A stretch of DNA of 54,072 nucleotides from Clostridia bacterium (GCA_017459565.1 JAFUCP010000104.1:1-54072); one strand, 5' to 3'. Shown: positions 1 to 9,527, numbered from the stretch's first letter. Notes: generated by a model not told the origin, from the letters alone. Program-made: numbers and translations.

Positions 1-1
1 C

Positions 2-139
2 ATGTGCGAGGCTCTGGGGACCAATGTGACCCACCTGCGCCGCGTCCGCATCATGAACCTCCGGCTGAACGGTTTGCAGCCAGGTCAGTGGCGCAAGCTG
101 ACGGAGGACGAGCTGGCGACGCTGCTGGGCAGCCTGTAA
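2..139 (+). CDS. 23S rRNA pseudouridine synthase (RluF/RsuA family), C-terminal fragment
   Basis: This is only the last 45 codons of a gene that begins before the window; the reading frame is open from base 2 to the TAA. The residues CEALG, the basic RRVRIMN stretch, then PGQWRKLTEDEL match the C-terminal end of RsuA/RluB/RluF-type pseudouridine synthases, which isomerise uridines in rRNA. The catalytic Asp lies outside the window, so the exact substrate (RluF-like versus RluB-like) cannot be decided. It runs towards glyA and shares the bidirectional hairpin at 145-174 with it. Confidence 0.75.
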   Translation: MCEALGTNVTHLRRVRIMNLRLNGLQPGQWRKLTEDELATLLGSL

Positions 140-144
140 ACCAT

Positions 145-176
145 AAAGACGCGCAAGCAAGCCTGCGCGTCTTTAT
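145..176. terminator. Bidirectional intrinsic terminator between the pseudouridine synthase and glyA
   Basis: Perfect 11-bp stem (145-155 with 164-174) around an 8-nt loop, flanked by A and T residues on both sides. It lies between two convergent genes, so it probably ends both transcripts. Confidence 0.8.
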
Positions 177-188
177 TCTGTCCGGCCT

Positions 189-1436
189 TTATTCGTACAG
201 CGGGAAGCGCTTGCACAGCGCGTCCACGCGCTCAACAATCTCAGCCTTTTTTGCCTCAAAATCGGTGGCGGCCAGGGCAAGCAGCTCGCCGACCTCCACG
301 GCCTCAGCCTGCTTGAAGCCCCGGGCGGTGACGGCGGGGGTTCCCACGCGGATGCCGGAGGTCTCGCTGGCGGAGCGGGGATCGCCAGGAATCTTGTTCT
401 TGTTCACGGTGATGTGAACGGAATCCAGGCGCTCCTCAAGCTCCCGCCCGCTGATATCGGACTGCTTGAGATCCACCAGCATCAGGTGGTTGTCGGTGCC
501 TCCGGAAACCAGCTTGACGCCCCTGGAGAGCAGCGTTTCGGACATGGCCTTCGCGTTGAGGACGATCTGGTGCTGATAGGCCTTGAATTCCGGCTTGAGC
601 GCCTCGCCGAGAGCCACGGCCTTGGCCGCGATGACGTGCATAAGCGGGCCGCCCTGTCCGCCGGGGAAGATGGCGCTGTTGATCTTCTTGGCAATGGCCG
701 CGTCGTTGGTGAAGATCATGCCGCCGCGGGGCCCGCGCAGGGTCTTGTGGTTGGTGGTGGTGACCACGTCGGCGTAGGGCAGGGGGCTGGGATGCTCACC
801 AGCGGCCACCATGCCGGCGATGTGCGCGATATCCACCATCAGGTAAGCGCCGGACTCCTTTGCGATGGCGCCGAACTTTTCAAAGTCGATGATCCTGGGA
901 TAGGCCGAAGCGCCTGCAATGATCATTTTCGGACGATGTCTGAGCGCCAGTTCGCGCACCTGGTCGTAGTCGATCAGGCCGGTTTCGGGATCGCAGCCGT
1001 AAGAAATGCTGTTATACAGCTTGCCGGAGAAGCTGACCTTCGCGCCGTGGGTCAGATGGCCGCCACAGGACAGGTCCATGCCCATCACGGTATCGCCGGG
1101 CTGACACAGCGCCAGATAGACCGCCTGGTTGGCCTGGGAGCCGCTATGGGGCTGGACGTTGGCAAACTGAGCGCCGAACAGCGCCTTGGCGCGCTCAATG
1201 CAGACGCTTTCAATCTGGTCCACAAACTCACAGCCGCCGTAATAACGGTGTCCCGGATAGCCTTCGGCATATTTGTTCGTCAGAACGGAGCCCATCGCGG
1301 CCATGACGGCCTCGGAGACGATGTTTTCTGAAGCGATCAGCTCCAGATTGCGGCGCTGGCGGCCCAGCTCCTGCGCCATCAGGCCGCCGATTTCCGGGTC
1401 ATACTGACGGACAAAATCCATGCTCTGCTGTATCAT
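189..1436 (-). CDS. glyA: Serine hydroxymethyltransferase
   Basis: Interconverts serine plus tetrahydrofolate with glycine plus 5,10-methylene-tetrahydrofolate, PLP-dependent and cytosolic. The 415-residue length is normal for bacterial SHMT. Visible landmarks are ELIASEN near residue 35, the [15 protein letters not shown] region near residue 55, and the PLP-binding lysine in TTTNHKT (Lys231). The ATG at 1436 follows AGGAGG at good spacing. The gene is preceded by a terminator hairpin, a tandem glycine riboswitch and a strong promoter, so its expression is probably set by glycine. Confidence 0.97.
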   Translation of the reverse strand: MIQQSMDFVRQYDPEIGGLMAQELGRQRRNLELIASENIVSEAVMAAMGSVLTNKYAEGYPGHRYYGGCEFVDQIESVCIERAKALFGAQFANVQPHSGSQANQAVYLALCQPGDTVMGMDLSCGGHLTHGAKVSFSGKLYNSISYGCDPETGLIDYDQVRELALRHRPKMIIAGASAYPRIIDFEKFGAIAKESGAYLMVDIAHIAGMVAAGEHPSPLPYADVVTTTNHKTLRGPRGGMIFTNDAAIAKKINSAIFPGGQGGPLMHVIAAKAVALGEALKPEFKAYQHQIVLNAKAMSETLLSRGVKLVSGGTDNHLMLVDLKQSDISGRELEERLDSVHITVNKNKIPGDPRSASETSGIRVGTPAVTARGFKQAEAVEVGELLALAATDFEAKKAEIVERVDALCKRFPLYE

Positions 1437-1475
1437 TTCTGCTTCCTCCTGTCATCTGTGGAAAATTTGGCCGAT

Positions 1476-1502
1476 AAAAAACCGACCGATTCAGGCGGTC
1501 GG
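1476..1502 (-). terminator. Intrinsic terminator of the glycine-riboswitch expression platform
   Basis: On the minus strand a 7-bp CCGACCG/CGGTCGG stem with a 7-nt loop is followed directly by six U residues. It sits between the riboswitch and the glyA start, where an attenuator is expected. The competing antiterminator pairing was not worked out. Confidence 0.8.
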
Positions 1503-1540
1503 ACACACAGATATCCCTTCTACGGCATAAGCGAAAGGGA

Positions 1541-1728
1541 AGCGCGCTCTGTCCTTTTGCCTGAGAGATTCGCCTGGACCACAGTAGCGGTCCGGGGCTT
1601 TCACCTTCGGCCCCCGCGGTTGGCGGGTGTCTCCAGAGTGCCGTCCGCTTGCAGTCCTCATTCCGACGGAACGCCTGAGAGTGTCTCTCCTTCGGCGGGA
1701 CATTGCCTGTCCGCTCTCCTGCAAACAT
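1541..1728 (-). ncRNA. Tandem glycine riboswitch
   Basis: Read on the minus strand, the leader shows the two-aptamer glycine riboswitch pattern. The first aptamer opens with GCAGGAGAGCGGAC and carries CCGAAGGAG and CTCTCAGGC. The second has CTGGAGAC, GCCGAAGGTGAAA, and the hallmark 3' end CTCTCAGGCAAAAGGACAG. Glycine binding is known to control gcv and related genes. Here it precedes glyA and a terminator, so control is probably by transcription attenuation; whether glycine turns glyA on or off cannot be told by reading alone. Confidence 0.93.
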
Positions 1729-1756
1729 CAAACGGCTCATCTATTCGATTGGCTTC

Positions 1757-1785
1757 ATTATAGCATGGGCAACTTGCGCCGTCAA
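1757..1785 (-). promoter_or_regulatory. Sigma-A promoter of the riboswitch-glyA unit
   Basis: On the minus strand TTGACG, a 17-bp spacer, then TATAAT. It lies about 30 bp upstream of the first riboswitch aptamer. Confidence 0.85.
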
Positions 1786-1818
1786 TAAAGATCAGGTAAA
1801 TCAATGGGAACAAAGCTG

Positions 1819-2889
1819 TTATTCCAGCAGTCGTCTGTGCAGCCGGCGCGTCGCTTCTTCATAGGCGTCGCGGGGCACATACAGGCACAGGCAGTCACGC
1901 CCCGCTTCGGCACGGAGGTAGTCTATGTCCCACGCGGCGTTCATCACGTCGCGCTCGCGCAACCCAAAGACGCTGATTTCGGCAAGCGGCGCGGCGCAGT
2001 CCAATGACTCGGGCCCATCCGACTCACGCCTGCCCGCGATGCAGCAAGCGACGCCCTCGCAGTGATCGTCGATGAGGGTTCCAAAGCAATCCGGGCGCGC
2101 GGTGCAGCGCAGACGGGTGGGGATCCCGGCCAGGGCAACGGGGTCGAGACAGTCAGGGTGCAGCACCTGCGCTCCGGCACGGGCCAGCTGGCGCATCTGG
2201 CGATAGCTGACCTGGCGGATCAACCGCGCGCCGGGCACGACAGACGGGTCCGCGGTCATCAGCCCAGGCACGTCGGTCCAGTTTTCATAGAGCCCGGCCC
2301 CCATGCCCGCCGCGGCCAGCGCGCCTGTGATGTCCGACCCGTTGCGGGGAAAGGTCACGATGCGCCCATCGGCCAGCGCTCCGTAAAAGCCCGGAAGCAC
2401 AGTGCGGACTCCGCTTTCTCCCAGCGCGGCCAGCTGCCGCGCGGTCCTTTCATCGTCCAGACGTCCGGGGCTTTCAAAGGCGATCAGGCCCGCGGCGTCG
2501 GCAAATTTCATGCCGCTCCATCCGGCAAAGAGCGCGGCGCACAGGTATTCGCCCCGGCTGATGGTATGCGCCCTGGATATAAAAAGCGCCTTTTTGATCT
2601 CACTTTCGCACAGCTTGCGCATATCAAAGCAGGAAAGACCCTCGGAAATATCTCCGTAGCGGGCCGCGACGGCCTCGATTGCCGGCCCAAGCGATTCGGG
2701 ATCGCGGCGCAGTTGCCAGCAGCGCTCCAGCAGATCGGTCACCTTTTCGCCGCCTCCGTTCCCAACGCCCGGCGCGGAAAGCACGACGCAGCGCCGCGCC
2801 GGGGCCTTGCGGAGAATTGCGCGGATCTGCCGGAAACATTCGGCACTGGCCGTCGAGCTTCCGCCGAATTTGCATACGATTGGCTTCAT
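1819..2889 (-). CDS. lysC: Aspartate kinase with a shortened regulatory end
   Basis: Phosphorylates aspartate at the entry to the lysine, threonine and methionine pathway. The N-terminus has the kinase signature KFGGSS (Lys7 onward), followed by VVLSAPG, TDLL and the GRGGSD-like segment PRNGSDITGA near residue 182. At 356 residues it is shorter than usual aspartokinases (about 400-460). After the kinase domain (to about residue 270) only some 85 residues remain, room for about one degenerate ACT unit instead of two. Feedback control may therefore be changed or lost; this is inference. ATG at 2889 follows GGAGG. Confidence 0.85.
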   Translation of the reverse strand: MKPIVCKFGGSSTASAECFRQIRAILRKAPARRCVVLSAPGVGNGGGEKVTDLLERCWQLRRDPESLGPAIEAVAARYGDISEGLSCFDMRKLCESEIKKALFISRAHTISRGEYLCAALFAGWSGMKFADAAGLIAFESPGRLDDERTARQLAALGESGVRTVLPGFYGALADGRIVTFPRNGSDITGALAAAGMGAGLYENWTDVPGLMTADPSVVPGARLIRQVSYRQMRQLARAGAQVLHPDCLDPVALAGIPTRLRCTARPDCFGTLIDDHCEGVACCIAGRRESDGPESLDCAAPLAEISVFGLRERDVMNAAWDIDYLRAEAGRDCLCLYVPRDAYEEATRRLHRRLLE

Positions 2890-3257
2890 ATGAAAACCTC
2901 CAAACGGGATGTGAATCGATCAGAGCGCCCAATATGACGCAATCGGGCGCTTTCGATGTATACTATGTCGATTGCCGCCCGAGGTGCCGCGGCGGTAAAC
3001 CGACGCGGGACGTATATTAAAAATGCGTGAAAAAAAGGATTTTTCATGCTGACGTTGTATATATGTATAAAGTCAGGCTGCATCGATTCATATATTGTAA
3101 AGACGTGATTGCGCAAAGGTTTATGGACTGCCACGTTACGGCGCTGGCATGAATTTCTTGCGTAATTTGTGGAATCAATGCAGGAAAACCGCTAAATTTG
3201 GCGAATATAGTTTTACCACTGAAGAGTTTAGAAGGAACCGGGAATGAAGGGGCGTGT
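2890..3257. other. Divergent intergenic region between aspartate kinase and dnaG
   Basis: 368 bases between two divergent genes. A 7-bp stem-loop (2924-2930 with 2945-2951, arms AGCGCCC/GGGCGCT) lies in the leader of the aspartate kinase message. AT-rich stretches around 3015-3105 and 3180-3230 probably hold the divergent promoters, but I found no convincing -35/-10 pair on either strand and no recognisable lysine riboswitch. Confidence 0.5.
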
Positions 3258-4991
3258 ATGAGCGGAAGATTGTCGGATGCATGGCTGGAGGAGCTGAGGT
3301 CCCGCGTCAGCCTTGAGGAAGTGGTCTCCGAGTACGTTCCACTCAAACAGAAGGGCCATCGATTTTGGGGCTGCTGTCCGTTCCACAATGAAAAGACGCC
3401 GTCCTTTTGCGTGGACACCGAATCACAGCTTTATTACTGCTTCGGCTGTCACAAAGGCGGAACCGCAATCAATTTCGTGATGGATATGGAACGGATGGAG
3501 TTCATGGAGGCGGTACGCCTGCTGGCGGATCGCGCGCACATGGAGCTTCCGGAGCGCGGCGAGAGGGATGCCTCGCAGGCACAGAGCCGCGATGAACGTG
3601 AGCGCATGTACGAGGCCAACCGCGAAGCGGCCCGGTTTTTTCATGACCTGCTGTGGCAGGAGGAGGGCGCGGACGCGCTCAATTACCTTTATGGCCGCGG
3701 CCTGAACGATTCCGATATCCGCCGCTTCGGCCTGGGGGCCTCTCCCAAGGGCTGGGACGGCCTTTTGCATCATCTGGAAGCAAAAGGCTTTGAGCCGGGA
3801 TTGCTGGAAAAGGCGGGCCTTGCGGTTCGGAAGGACAGCCGGTGGTTCGATATGTTTCGCAGCCGGGTGATGTTTCCCATCATCAATGCCCAGGGCCGCG
3901 TGCTTGGCTTCGGCGGCAGAGCCATGGGAGACGCTCAGCCCAAATACCTGAATACGGCGGAAACCGCCATATTCAACAAGCGCCTCGGGCTGTACAGCCT
4001 GAACTTCGCAAAGAAGGAGCGCTCCGTGGGGCGGCTGGTGCTGGTGGAAGGCTATATGGATACCGTCTCCCTTCGCAAGTACGGCGTAAAGGGCGTTGTG
4101 GCCACACTTGGCACGGCGCTGACGGAGGAACAGGCCCGGCTGATGAAGCGCTACGCGCCGGAGGTATGGATAAGCTACGACGGCGACGCCGCCGGTCAAA
4201 AGGCGGCGCTTCGTGCCCTGGATATCTTTGATGAGCAATCATTTCCCGCGAAGGTGATCGATTATCCCGCGGGCATGGATCCGGACGACTTTGTGAAGGC
4301 GAAGGGGCTGGAAGGCTTTGACGCGCTGCCCAAATACGATTCCACAAGCTACCGGATGCTGCGCGCCAGGGACGGGCTGACGCTGTCCACCCAGGACGGC
4401 ATGACGGAATATGCGCTTCGCTGCTGCGCGATTCTCAAAAAGGTCAAAAGTCCCATCGAGATGGAAAACCATCTTCGCCGCCTTGTGAACGAGACCGGCT
4501 ATGACCGGGAGATATTGCTCAGGCAGATTGGCGCGGCGCCCGTCGCCGCGGTGCAGCAGAGGCCAGCGCGGCGGATGAGAAGCCAATCCTCAGAGCCGAC
4601 AGGGGTTGAAAAAGCGGAGCAGGAGCTGATCTCCATGCTCAACGCGCGGCTGATCCCGCCGGAGCTTCTTAAGAAAGAGGAGTTTTCGACACAGGTCCAC
4701 CGGCAGCTGGTGGAGCGGCTGACGACCGGGGAATCGATCAACGCATATATCGATCAGATTTCCGACGACAGCCAGCGCGAACAGGCCATGCGCGCTTTGA
4801 ATTATACGCCGCTGCCGACGGAGCGCGAACGGGCACTGGAGGTTGCGGAGGAGGATTTGCGCACCATGCGTGCCCAGCGCGACAACCAGCGCTCAGAACA
4901 GATCAAACAACAGATAAATGCGGCGACGCCGGAACAAAAAACCGAAATGTACCGTCGAATGGCCGCGATGTGGAAAGAATCAGGGGATTGA
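3258..4991 (+). CDS. dnaG: DNA primase
   Basis: Makes RNA primers for replication. The N-terminal CHC2 zinc finger is visible as CPFH (Cys40, His43) and CFGC (Cys61, Cys64). The TOPRIM catalytic core follows, with LVEGYMD and YDGDAAG. The C-terminal 130 residues are helical and would carry the DnaB-interaction region. 577 residues fits the family. I place the start at the ATG at 3258, behind GAAGGGG, rather than at an upstream in-frame TTG at 3198, because homology begins at [10 protein letters not shown]. It is followed by rpoD after 23 bp, the classic macromolecular-synthesis pairing, here without an rpsU gene in front. Confidence 0.97.
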   Translation: MSGRLSDAWLEELRSRVSLEEVVSEYVPLKQKGHRFWGCCPFHNEKTPSFCVDTESQLYYCFGCHKGGTAINFVMDMERMEFMEAVRLLADRAHMELPERGERDASQAQSRDERERMYEANREAARFFHDLLWQEEGADALNYLYGRGLNDSDIRRFGLGASPKGWDGLLHHLEAKGFEPGLLEKAGLAVRKDSRWFDMFRSRVMFPIINAQGRVLGFGGRAMGDAQPKYLNTAETAIFNKRLGLYSLNFAKKERSVGRLVLVEGYMDTVSLRKYGVKGVVATLGTALTEEQARLMKRYAPEVWISYDGDAAGQKAALRALDIFDEQSFPAKVIDYPAGMDPDDFVKAKGLEGFDALPKYDSTSYRMLRARDGLTLSTQDGMTEYALRCCAILKKVKSPIEMENHLRRLVNETGYDREILLRQIGAAPVAAVQQRPARRMRSQSSEPTGVEKAEQELISMLNARLIPPELLKKEEFSTQVHRQLVERLTTGESINAYIDQISDDSQREQAMRALNYTPLPTERERALEVAEEDLRTMRAQRDNQRSEQIKQQINAATPEQKTEMYRRMAAMWKESGD

Positions 4992-5014
4992 CCGGTCGAA
5001 AGGAGTGGCCCGGA

Positions 5015-6109
5015 TTGAGCAAGACAATTGAAAACCAGGATGTAATGGCCGCGCGCGTGCGTGAGTTGATCGAGACCGGGAAGTCAAAGGGTGTACTGAC
5101 CTATAAGGAAATCGTCGAAATGCTCGGGGACGTGGAGCTGACGCCCGAACAGTTTGACCGCGTTTTGGATACGCTGTCCGGCCTGAACATAGAGGTCGTC
5201 AAGGAGGAAGCCATTCCCGAAGCGGAGCTGCTGGCGGAAACCGAGGAGGAGGAGATCGATATCTCCGTGCCCGAGGGCATTTCCATCGACGATCCCGTGC
5301 GCATGTACCTTAAGGAGATCGGCAAGGTGCCGCTTTTGACTGCCGAGGAGGAAATAGAGCTGGCAAAGCGCATGGAGGAAGGGGACGAGGACGCCAAGCA
5401 CCGCCTGTGCGAGGCCAATTTGCGCCTGGTTGTCTCCATCGCCAAGCGGTATGTCGGCCGCGGTATGCTGTTTTTGGATTTGATTCAGGAGGGCAACCTG
5501 GGCCTGATCAAGGCCGTTGAAAAGTTTGATTATCGCAAAGGCTATAAATTCTCCACCTATGCGACGTGGTGGATCCGCCAGGCCATCACCCGTGCCATCG
5601 CGGACCAGGCCCGCACCATCCGCATCCCCGTCCACATGGTGGAGACGATCAACAAGCTGATCCGCGTGTCCCGCCAGCTTTTGCAGGAGTATGGGCGGGA
5701 GCCGCTGCCCGAGGAAATCGCGGAGGAAATGGGCATCCCCGAGGATAAGGTTCGCGAGATCATCAAGATCGCCCAGGAGCCCGTGTCCCTGGAGACCCCT
5801 ATCGGCGAAGAGGAGGACAGCCATCTGGGCGATTTCATTCCCGATGACGACGCGCCCGCTCCGGCGGAGGCTGCCGCCTTCACCATGCTCAAGGAGCAGC
5901 TGATGAGCGTGCTTTCCACGCTGACGCCCCGGGAGGAAATGGTGTTGAAGCTGCGCTTCGGGCTGGAGGACGGCAGGGCACGCACCCTCGAAGAGGTTGG
6001 CAAGGAATTCAAGGTCACCCGAGAGCGCATCCGCCAGATTGAAGCCAAGGCGCTGCGCAAGCTGCGCCATCCCAGCCGCTCCCGCAAGCTGAAGGATTCC
6101 ATCGACTGA
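5015..6109 (+). CDS. rpoD: Housekeeping RNA polymerase sigma factor (sigma-70/SigA)
   Basis: Primary sigma factor directing RNA polymerase to -35/-10 promoters. The protein (364 residues) has a short region 1.1-like head, region 1.2 ([11 protein letters not shown]), region 2 ([36 protein letters not shown]), region 3 and region 4 with a helix-turn-helix ([20 protein letters not shown]). A TTG start at 5015 is chosen because GAAAGGAG lies 9 nt before it; an ATG at 5045 lacks a site. The stop overlaps the trmK start (TGATG). It presumably recognises the TTGACA/TATAAT promoters seen across the window. Confidence 0.97.
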   Translation: MSKTIENQDVMAARVRELIETGKSKGVLTYKEIVEMLGDVELTPEQFDRVLDTLSGLNIEVVKEEAIPEAELLAETEEEEIDISVPEGISIDDPVRMYLKEIGKVPLLTAEEEIELAKRMEEGDEDAKHRLCEANLRLVVSIAKRYVGRGMLFLDLIQEGNLGLIKAVEKFDYRKGYKFSTYATWWIRQAITRAIADQARTIRIPVHMVETINKLIRVSRQLLQEYGREPLPEEIAEEMGIPEDKVREIIKIAQEPVSLETPIGEEEDSHLGDFIPDDDAPAPAEAAAFTMLKEQLMSVLSTLTPREEMVLKLRFGLEDGRARTLEEVGKEFKVTRERIRQIEAKALRKLRHPSRSRKLKDSID

Positions 6110-6804
6110 TGCGGGAGAGTCGGGGAATTTCGCTGGATCCGCGCCTGTCGATGATCGCACGCCTCGTCGGTAGCTGTGAATGTTATGCCGATATCGGATG
6201 CGACCACGGCAGGCTCGGCGCTTTTTTGCTCAAAAGCGGACAATGCCAAAGGGCGCTGTTGACGGATATTTCGGAGCCGTCCCTTCAAAAAGCGCGGGAT
6301 TTGATTGCACTGCTCGGCCTTTCGGAGCGCGTGGATTTCTGCGTGGGCGACGGTGCGCTTGCGTTGACGCGTCTTGTGGACGCGGCGGTGATTGCCGGCA
6401 TGGGCGGAAGCACCATCGCCCGGATCATACGCGAAGGTGGCGCGCACCTCAAGGACGCCCGACTGGTGCTGCAGCCGAACGTAGCCGCGCCGGAGCTGCG
6501 CGGCGCACTGTCGGCGTGCGGCTATGCCATCTGCGATGAGCGGGTGGTACAGGATGGGCGGCGCAGCTATGTGATCATCGTCGCGCACAGGGGCGTGTCA
6601 AGCTACAGCAAAAAGCAGCTGACGGTAGGACCGGTGTTGCTTGAGCGTATGCCCGCGGAGCTTGTGCCACTGGCCCGGTTCAGGCTGCGGGTGGCCCAAA
6701 AGGCGTTGAAGGGCGCGTCGGCCTCCGGGGACGCGGCGCAGATGCGGCCCCTGATGGATGAAATTGGCATTTGGGAGGAGGTCCTGTCGTGTCTGCAACC
6801 GTAG
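6109..6804 (+). CDS. trmK: tRNA (adenine(22)-N1)-methyltransferase
   Basis: Class I SAM-dependent methyltransferase that makes m1A22 in tRNA (Bacillus YqfN family). The SAM-binding motif I is [11 protein letters not shown] (about residues 24-34), with LTDISE at the acidic loop, VIAGMGG and LVLQPN further on, all typical of TrmK. The 231-residue length matches. The gene overlaps rpoD by one base and the next gene by 16 bases, indicating translational coupling. The same rpoD-trmK-nif3 order is known in Bacillus. Confidence 0.92.
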   Translation: MRESRGISLDPRLSMIARLVGSCECYADIGCDHGRLGAFLLKSGQCQRALLTDISEPSLQKARDLIALLGLSERVDFCVGDGALALTRLVDAAVIAGMGGSTIARIIREGGAHLKDARLVLQPNVAAPELRGALSACGYAICDERVVQDGRRSYVIIVAHRGVSSYSKKQLTVGPVLLERMPAELVPLARFRLRVAQKALKGASASGDAAQMRPLMDEIGIWEEVLSCLQP

Positions 6805-7550
6805 AACAGATACTGGCGCTTGTCGATGGGATCGCGCCCTTTGAGCTTGCGGAGAGCTGGGACAATGTGGGATTGCTGGCAGGAAGGCCGGACGCCCGGG
6901 TGGACAGAGTGCTGTGCGCGCTGGATCTGAGCCTGCCCGTGCTGAAGGAAGCTGTGGACATGGGCGCGCAGCTGGTGATTACCCATCACCCGATACTGTT
7001 CCGGGGACGCAAGAATCTGTGCGAGACAGACGGCGAGGGCCGTTTGCTGTGCGCGCTGGTGCGTTCCGGCGTTGCCATGATTGCGGCGCACACGAATTTT
7101 GACAACGCGAATCCGGGCGTCAACGATGCCCTGGCCACGGCTCTGGAATTACAGAATGTGGTCGCTTTTGAAAACGGTATGCGCATCGGAACGCCAAAGC
7201 AAACCGACTTTGGTATGTTTGCTGATTTTACGCAGCACGCACTGGGCGGCCCCGTGCGCCGTTACGGCGCGTCGGACAGGCCCATACGCCGTGTCGCCGT
7301 GCTGGGCGGTGCGGGCGAGGATTTTGCCTGTATTGCCCGAGACGCCGGCGCGGACGTATATCTGACGGGTGAAATGGCATACCACAAAGCCCTGAACGCC
7401 GTGGATGACGGGCTATGCGTGCTGGAGGCCGGACACGCAGCCACGGAATATCCGGCTGTTTCCGCACTTTGCAGAGGTTTACAAATCGCTTCGGATGCGG
7501 TACAATATGGTATATGCTTTGAAAAGAGTAAGGTCGAATTGTTTTTTTGA
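6789..7550 (+). CDS. Nif3-like dinuclear metal protein (YqfO/YbgI family)
   Basis: Conserved dimetal-binding protein often annotated as GTP cyclohydrolase I type 2; its true role is unsettled. Metal-ligand motifs are visible: VITHHP near residue 60 (two His), AAHTNFD near residue 97 and, near the end, EAGHAATE. The length (253 residues) matches the short YbgI type without the PII-like insert of Bacillus YqfO. The GTG at 6789 is chosen because GGGAGGAGG lies just upstream inside trmK. An upstream start at 6771 would have no ribosome site. Confidence 0.88.
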   Translation: MSATVEQILALVDGIAPFELAESWDNVGLLAGRPDARVDRVLCALDLSLPVLKEAVDMGAQLVITHHPILFRGRKNLCETDGEGRLLCALVRSGVAMIAAHTNFDNANPGVNDALATALELQNVVAFENGMRIGTPKQTDFGMFADFTQHALGGPVRRYGASDRPIRRVAVLGGAGEDFACIARDAGADVYLTGEMAYHKALNAVDDGLCVLEAGHAATEYPAVSALCRGLQIASDAVQYGICFEKSKVELFF

Positions 7551-7570
7551 ACATGATGGAGGGATATTGA

Positions 7571-8281
7571 ATGCAGTTGGATACCCTTTGGCAGTTTATG
7601 CAGGTCGATATGGAGGCAGATCGCTTTGAGGCAAAGATGCGCCAGTCGGAAAAGCGCCAGAAGCTGATCAAGCAGCGCGACTTTTTGAAGGACCAGCAGG
7701 CCAATATGAAGAAGCTGGAGAACGATGTCGTGGTCATGCAGGACCGGCTGGCCGCCGTACAGGATGAGGCCGACAGGCTGGAGAAGGTACTGGAAGGGCT
7801 GACGAAGGAGTTTAACGACAATCCTCCCTCCAACGCCGAAGAGGCCCAGAAGCAGGCCGAGTCTGTCCAGAAGCTGCTGGAGACACTGAGCCGCTATGAG
7901 CAGGAGCTTCAGAAGATGCGCAAGGACGCCGATACGAAGGATCGCCAGCAGAAGGAGATCCGCGTGCGCGCGGCCAAGACCAAGCAGGAATTTGACCAGC
8001 TGAAGGTGGAATACGACAAGGAGCTGAAGGCGGACACGGCCGAATTGCAGGTCATGCGCGGCAGGACCGATCAGGAGGCCAAGAAGGTGGACGCGCATCT
8101 GCTGGCAAAGTACCGCAGCATCAAGCAGCACTGCACGCCGCCCATGGCGAAGCTGGTCAACGATCAGTGCAGCGGCTGCTTCATGTCGCTGCCCAGCGCC
8201 ACGCTGCTGGATATTCGAAGCGGGGACCGCATTGTCGAATGTGACAACTGCGGGCGCATCCTCTACGACGCGGGGGACTGA
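7571..8281 (+). CDS. Coiled-coil protein with C-terminal C4 zinc ribbon (DUF164 type)
   Basis: 236 residues. Residues about 10-185 are a long charged coiled coil rich in Lys, Glu and Gln. The end carries a four-cysteine zinc ribbon, CSGC near residue 197 and CDNC near residue 225, both followed by short aliphatic segments. Proteins of this family are common in Clostridia and are often coded next to rnpB, as here. A nucleic-acid or ribosome-linked role has been suggested for the family but is not established. The ATG at 7571 follows GGAGGG. Confidence 0.85.
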   Translation: MQLDTLWQFMQVDMEADRFEAKMRQSEKRQKLIKQRDFLKDQQANMKKLENDVVVMQDRLAAVQDEADRLEKVLEGLTKEFNDNPPSNAEEAQKQAESVQKLLETLSRYEQELQKMRKDADTKDRQQKEIRVRAAKTKQEFDQLKVEYDKELKADTAELQVMRGRTDQEAKKVDAHLLAKYRSIKQHCTPPMAKLVNDQCSGCFMSLPSATLLDIRSGDRIVECDNCGRILYDAGD

Positions 8282-8305
8282 CGCGTACATAACAGCGTTG
8301 ATGCA

Positions 8306-8690
8306 TTGTGAGGGCGCCAGACGATCGCAGGCGCGAAAGCGCCTGAGGAAAGTCCGAGCACCGCAGGGCAGGGTGCCGGTTAACTGCCGGTGGAGGCGAC
8401 TTTAAGGAAAGTGCAACAGAGATATACCGCGTAAAGGGCCGCGCCTTTGGGCGCAGGTCTCCCCAAAAGGGGACGTAAGGGTGGAAAGGCGAGGTAAGAG
8501 CTCACCAGCGGCATGGCGACTTGTCCGCTCTGTAAACCCCACCTGGTGCAAGATTGATAGGGAAGCATGGGCGCTTGCGCCCGGCGGCGGCCCGTCGCGC
8601 TTCCGGGTAATCGCTTGAGCCTGCTGGCAACCGCAGGCCCAGATAGATGATCGTCCAATACAGAACTCGGCTTACAGACGTCACTCACAA
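8306..8690 (+). ncRNA. rnpB: RNase P RNA, bacterial type A
   Basis: The catalytic RNA that trims tRNA 5' leaders. The universal P4 halves are present: GAGGAAAGTCCGAGC near 8345 and ACAGAACTCGGCTTA near 8660. The characteristic GGTAAGAGCTCACC and the GCAAGATTGATAGG segment are in order between them. The ends are set by a perfect 7-bp P1 helix, TTGTGAG at 8306-8312 pairing with CTCACAA at 8684-8690, giving about 385 nt. The architecture is of the common A type. It follows the zinc-ribbon gene by 24 bp and is closed by the hairpin at 8700. Confidence 0.97.
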
Positions 8691-8699
8691 TTTATCATA

Positions 8700-8731
8700 A
8701 AACGGGGATTGCGGTTTCGCAATCCCCGTTT
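8700..8731. terminator. Bidirectional terminator between rnpB and the ruvX operon
   Basis: Perfect 14-bp stem (8700-8713 with 8718-8731) with a GTTT loop; the arms begin with AAA and end with TTT. It separates rnpB from the convergent ruvX-DUF1292 gene. Confidence 0.85.
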
Positions 8732-8770
8732 CCATGAAAAGACTCTGGTCTGCTGTGCTGTGAGGCCCTG

Positions 8771-9526
8771 TTATTCGTCCTCGTCCGCCTCGGCAATTTC
8801 CAAATACTTTTCAAACACCGAATCAAGCTCGGCCTCGTCGTCCACGGTGGCGTACACATCGTTGCCGTCCGCGTCGGTTTCGATGCGCATGATCACCAGC
8901 TCGTCCTCTTCCACGTCCTCCATCGGGTCCACCGGCACAAGGCAGATGTAGGGCTTGCCCTCATGTTCCAGGGTCATCAGGTGTTCAAAGCGCACGGCGT
9001 TGCCGTCCTCGTCCACCAGCTCCACAATGTCCTCCCGCTCCATGTCCAGATCGTGATTCATGTTCTCAGTCATATGCCATACTCCTTTTGGATATAGTTT
9101 TATGTCGTCGTTTTCGCGCCAGCCGCCCGCGTCCATAAACCCTTGCAGGATGTAGGTGGCGGCCAGTTGGTCGATATAATCCCTGCGTCTGCTGCGGCGA
9201 ACGTCCGCCTCGAGCAGCACGCTCCGGGCTTGCTTTGTGGAGAGACGCTCATCCTGAAAGCGTATCTCAAGGCCCTTTTGAGTCAAATAATCGGCAAAGG
9301 CGCGACAGCGCTGCGCCTGAAAGCCCTCGCTGCCGTCCATGTTCAGTGGCAGGCCGCACAGAACTCGGTCGGTTTCGTACTGCCCGCACAGCTCCAGCAC
9401 CCGTTGAGCGTCCCGTTCAAAGCCCTTTGTCCAGATGGTCTCGACCGCCTGGGCTGTCAGGTTCAGGGGATCGGTGACGGCCACGCCGATGCGCTTTTCA
9501 CCGATATCCAGGCAAATGACACGCAT
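8771..9526 (-). CDS. ruvX: RuvX/YqgF Holliday-junction-type nuclease fused in frame to DUF1292
   Basis: 251 residues where RuvX alone has about 140. Residues 1-135 are the RNase H-like fold: LDIGEKRIGVAVTDP with its Asp, the CGLPLNMDG segment, FQDERLST and the terminal Asp in RRRDYIDQLAA. RuvX is linked to 16S rRNA precursor 5'-end processing. Residues about 152-250 form an acidic DUF1292 (YrzB-like) domain, usually a separate downstream gene. The internal Met152 (ATG at 9073-9071) has its own AAAGGAG at 8-nt spacing, so free DUF1292 (100 residues) may also be made. The start lies one base after the aldo/keto reductase stop. Confidence 0.88.
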   Translation of the reverse strand: MRVICLDIGEKRIGVAVTDPLNLTAQAVETIWTKGFERDAQRVLELCGQYETDRVLCGLPLNMDGSEGFQAQRCRAFADYLTQKGLEIRFQDERLSTKQARSVLLEADVRRSRRRDYIDQLAATYILQGFMDAGGWRENDDIKLYPKGVWHMTENMNHDLDMEREDIVELVDEDGNAVRFEHLMTLEHEGKPYICLVPVDPMEDVEEDELVIMRIETDADGNDVYATVDDEAELDSVFEKYLEIAEADEDE

Positions 9527-9527
9527 A

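Noticed and set aside
414-1331. 305-residue plus-strand frame antisense to glyA
   Set aside because: Composition and position show it is the complement of the SHMT gene.
2890-3050. Possible lysine riboswitch before aspartate kinase
   Set aside because: The leader is only about 150 nt, lacks the conserved lysine-aptamer core, and shows only a single 7-bp hairpin.
9071-9080. Separate DUF1292 gene with ruvX ending before it
   Set aside because: There is no stop between the two parts; the internal start is recorded as a possible second product, not as the only gene.
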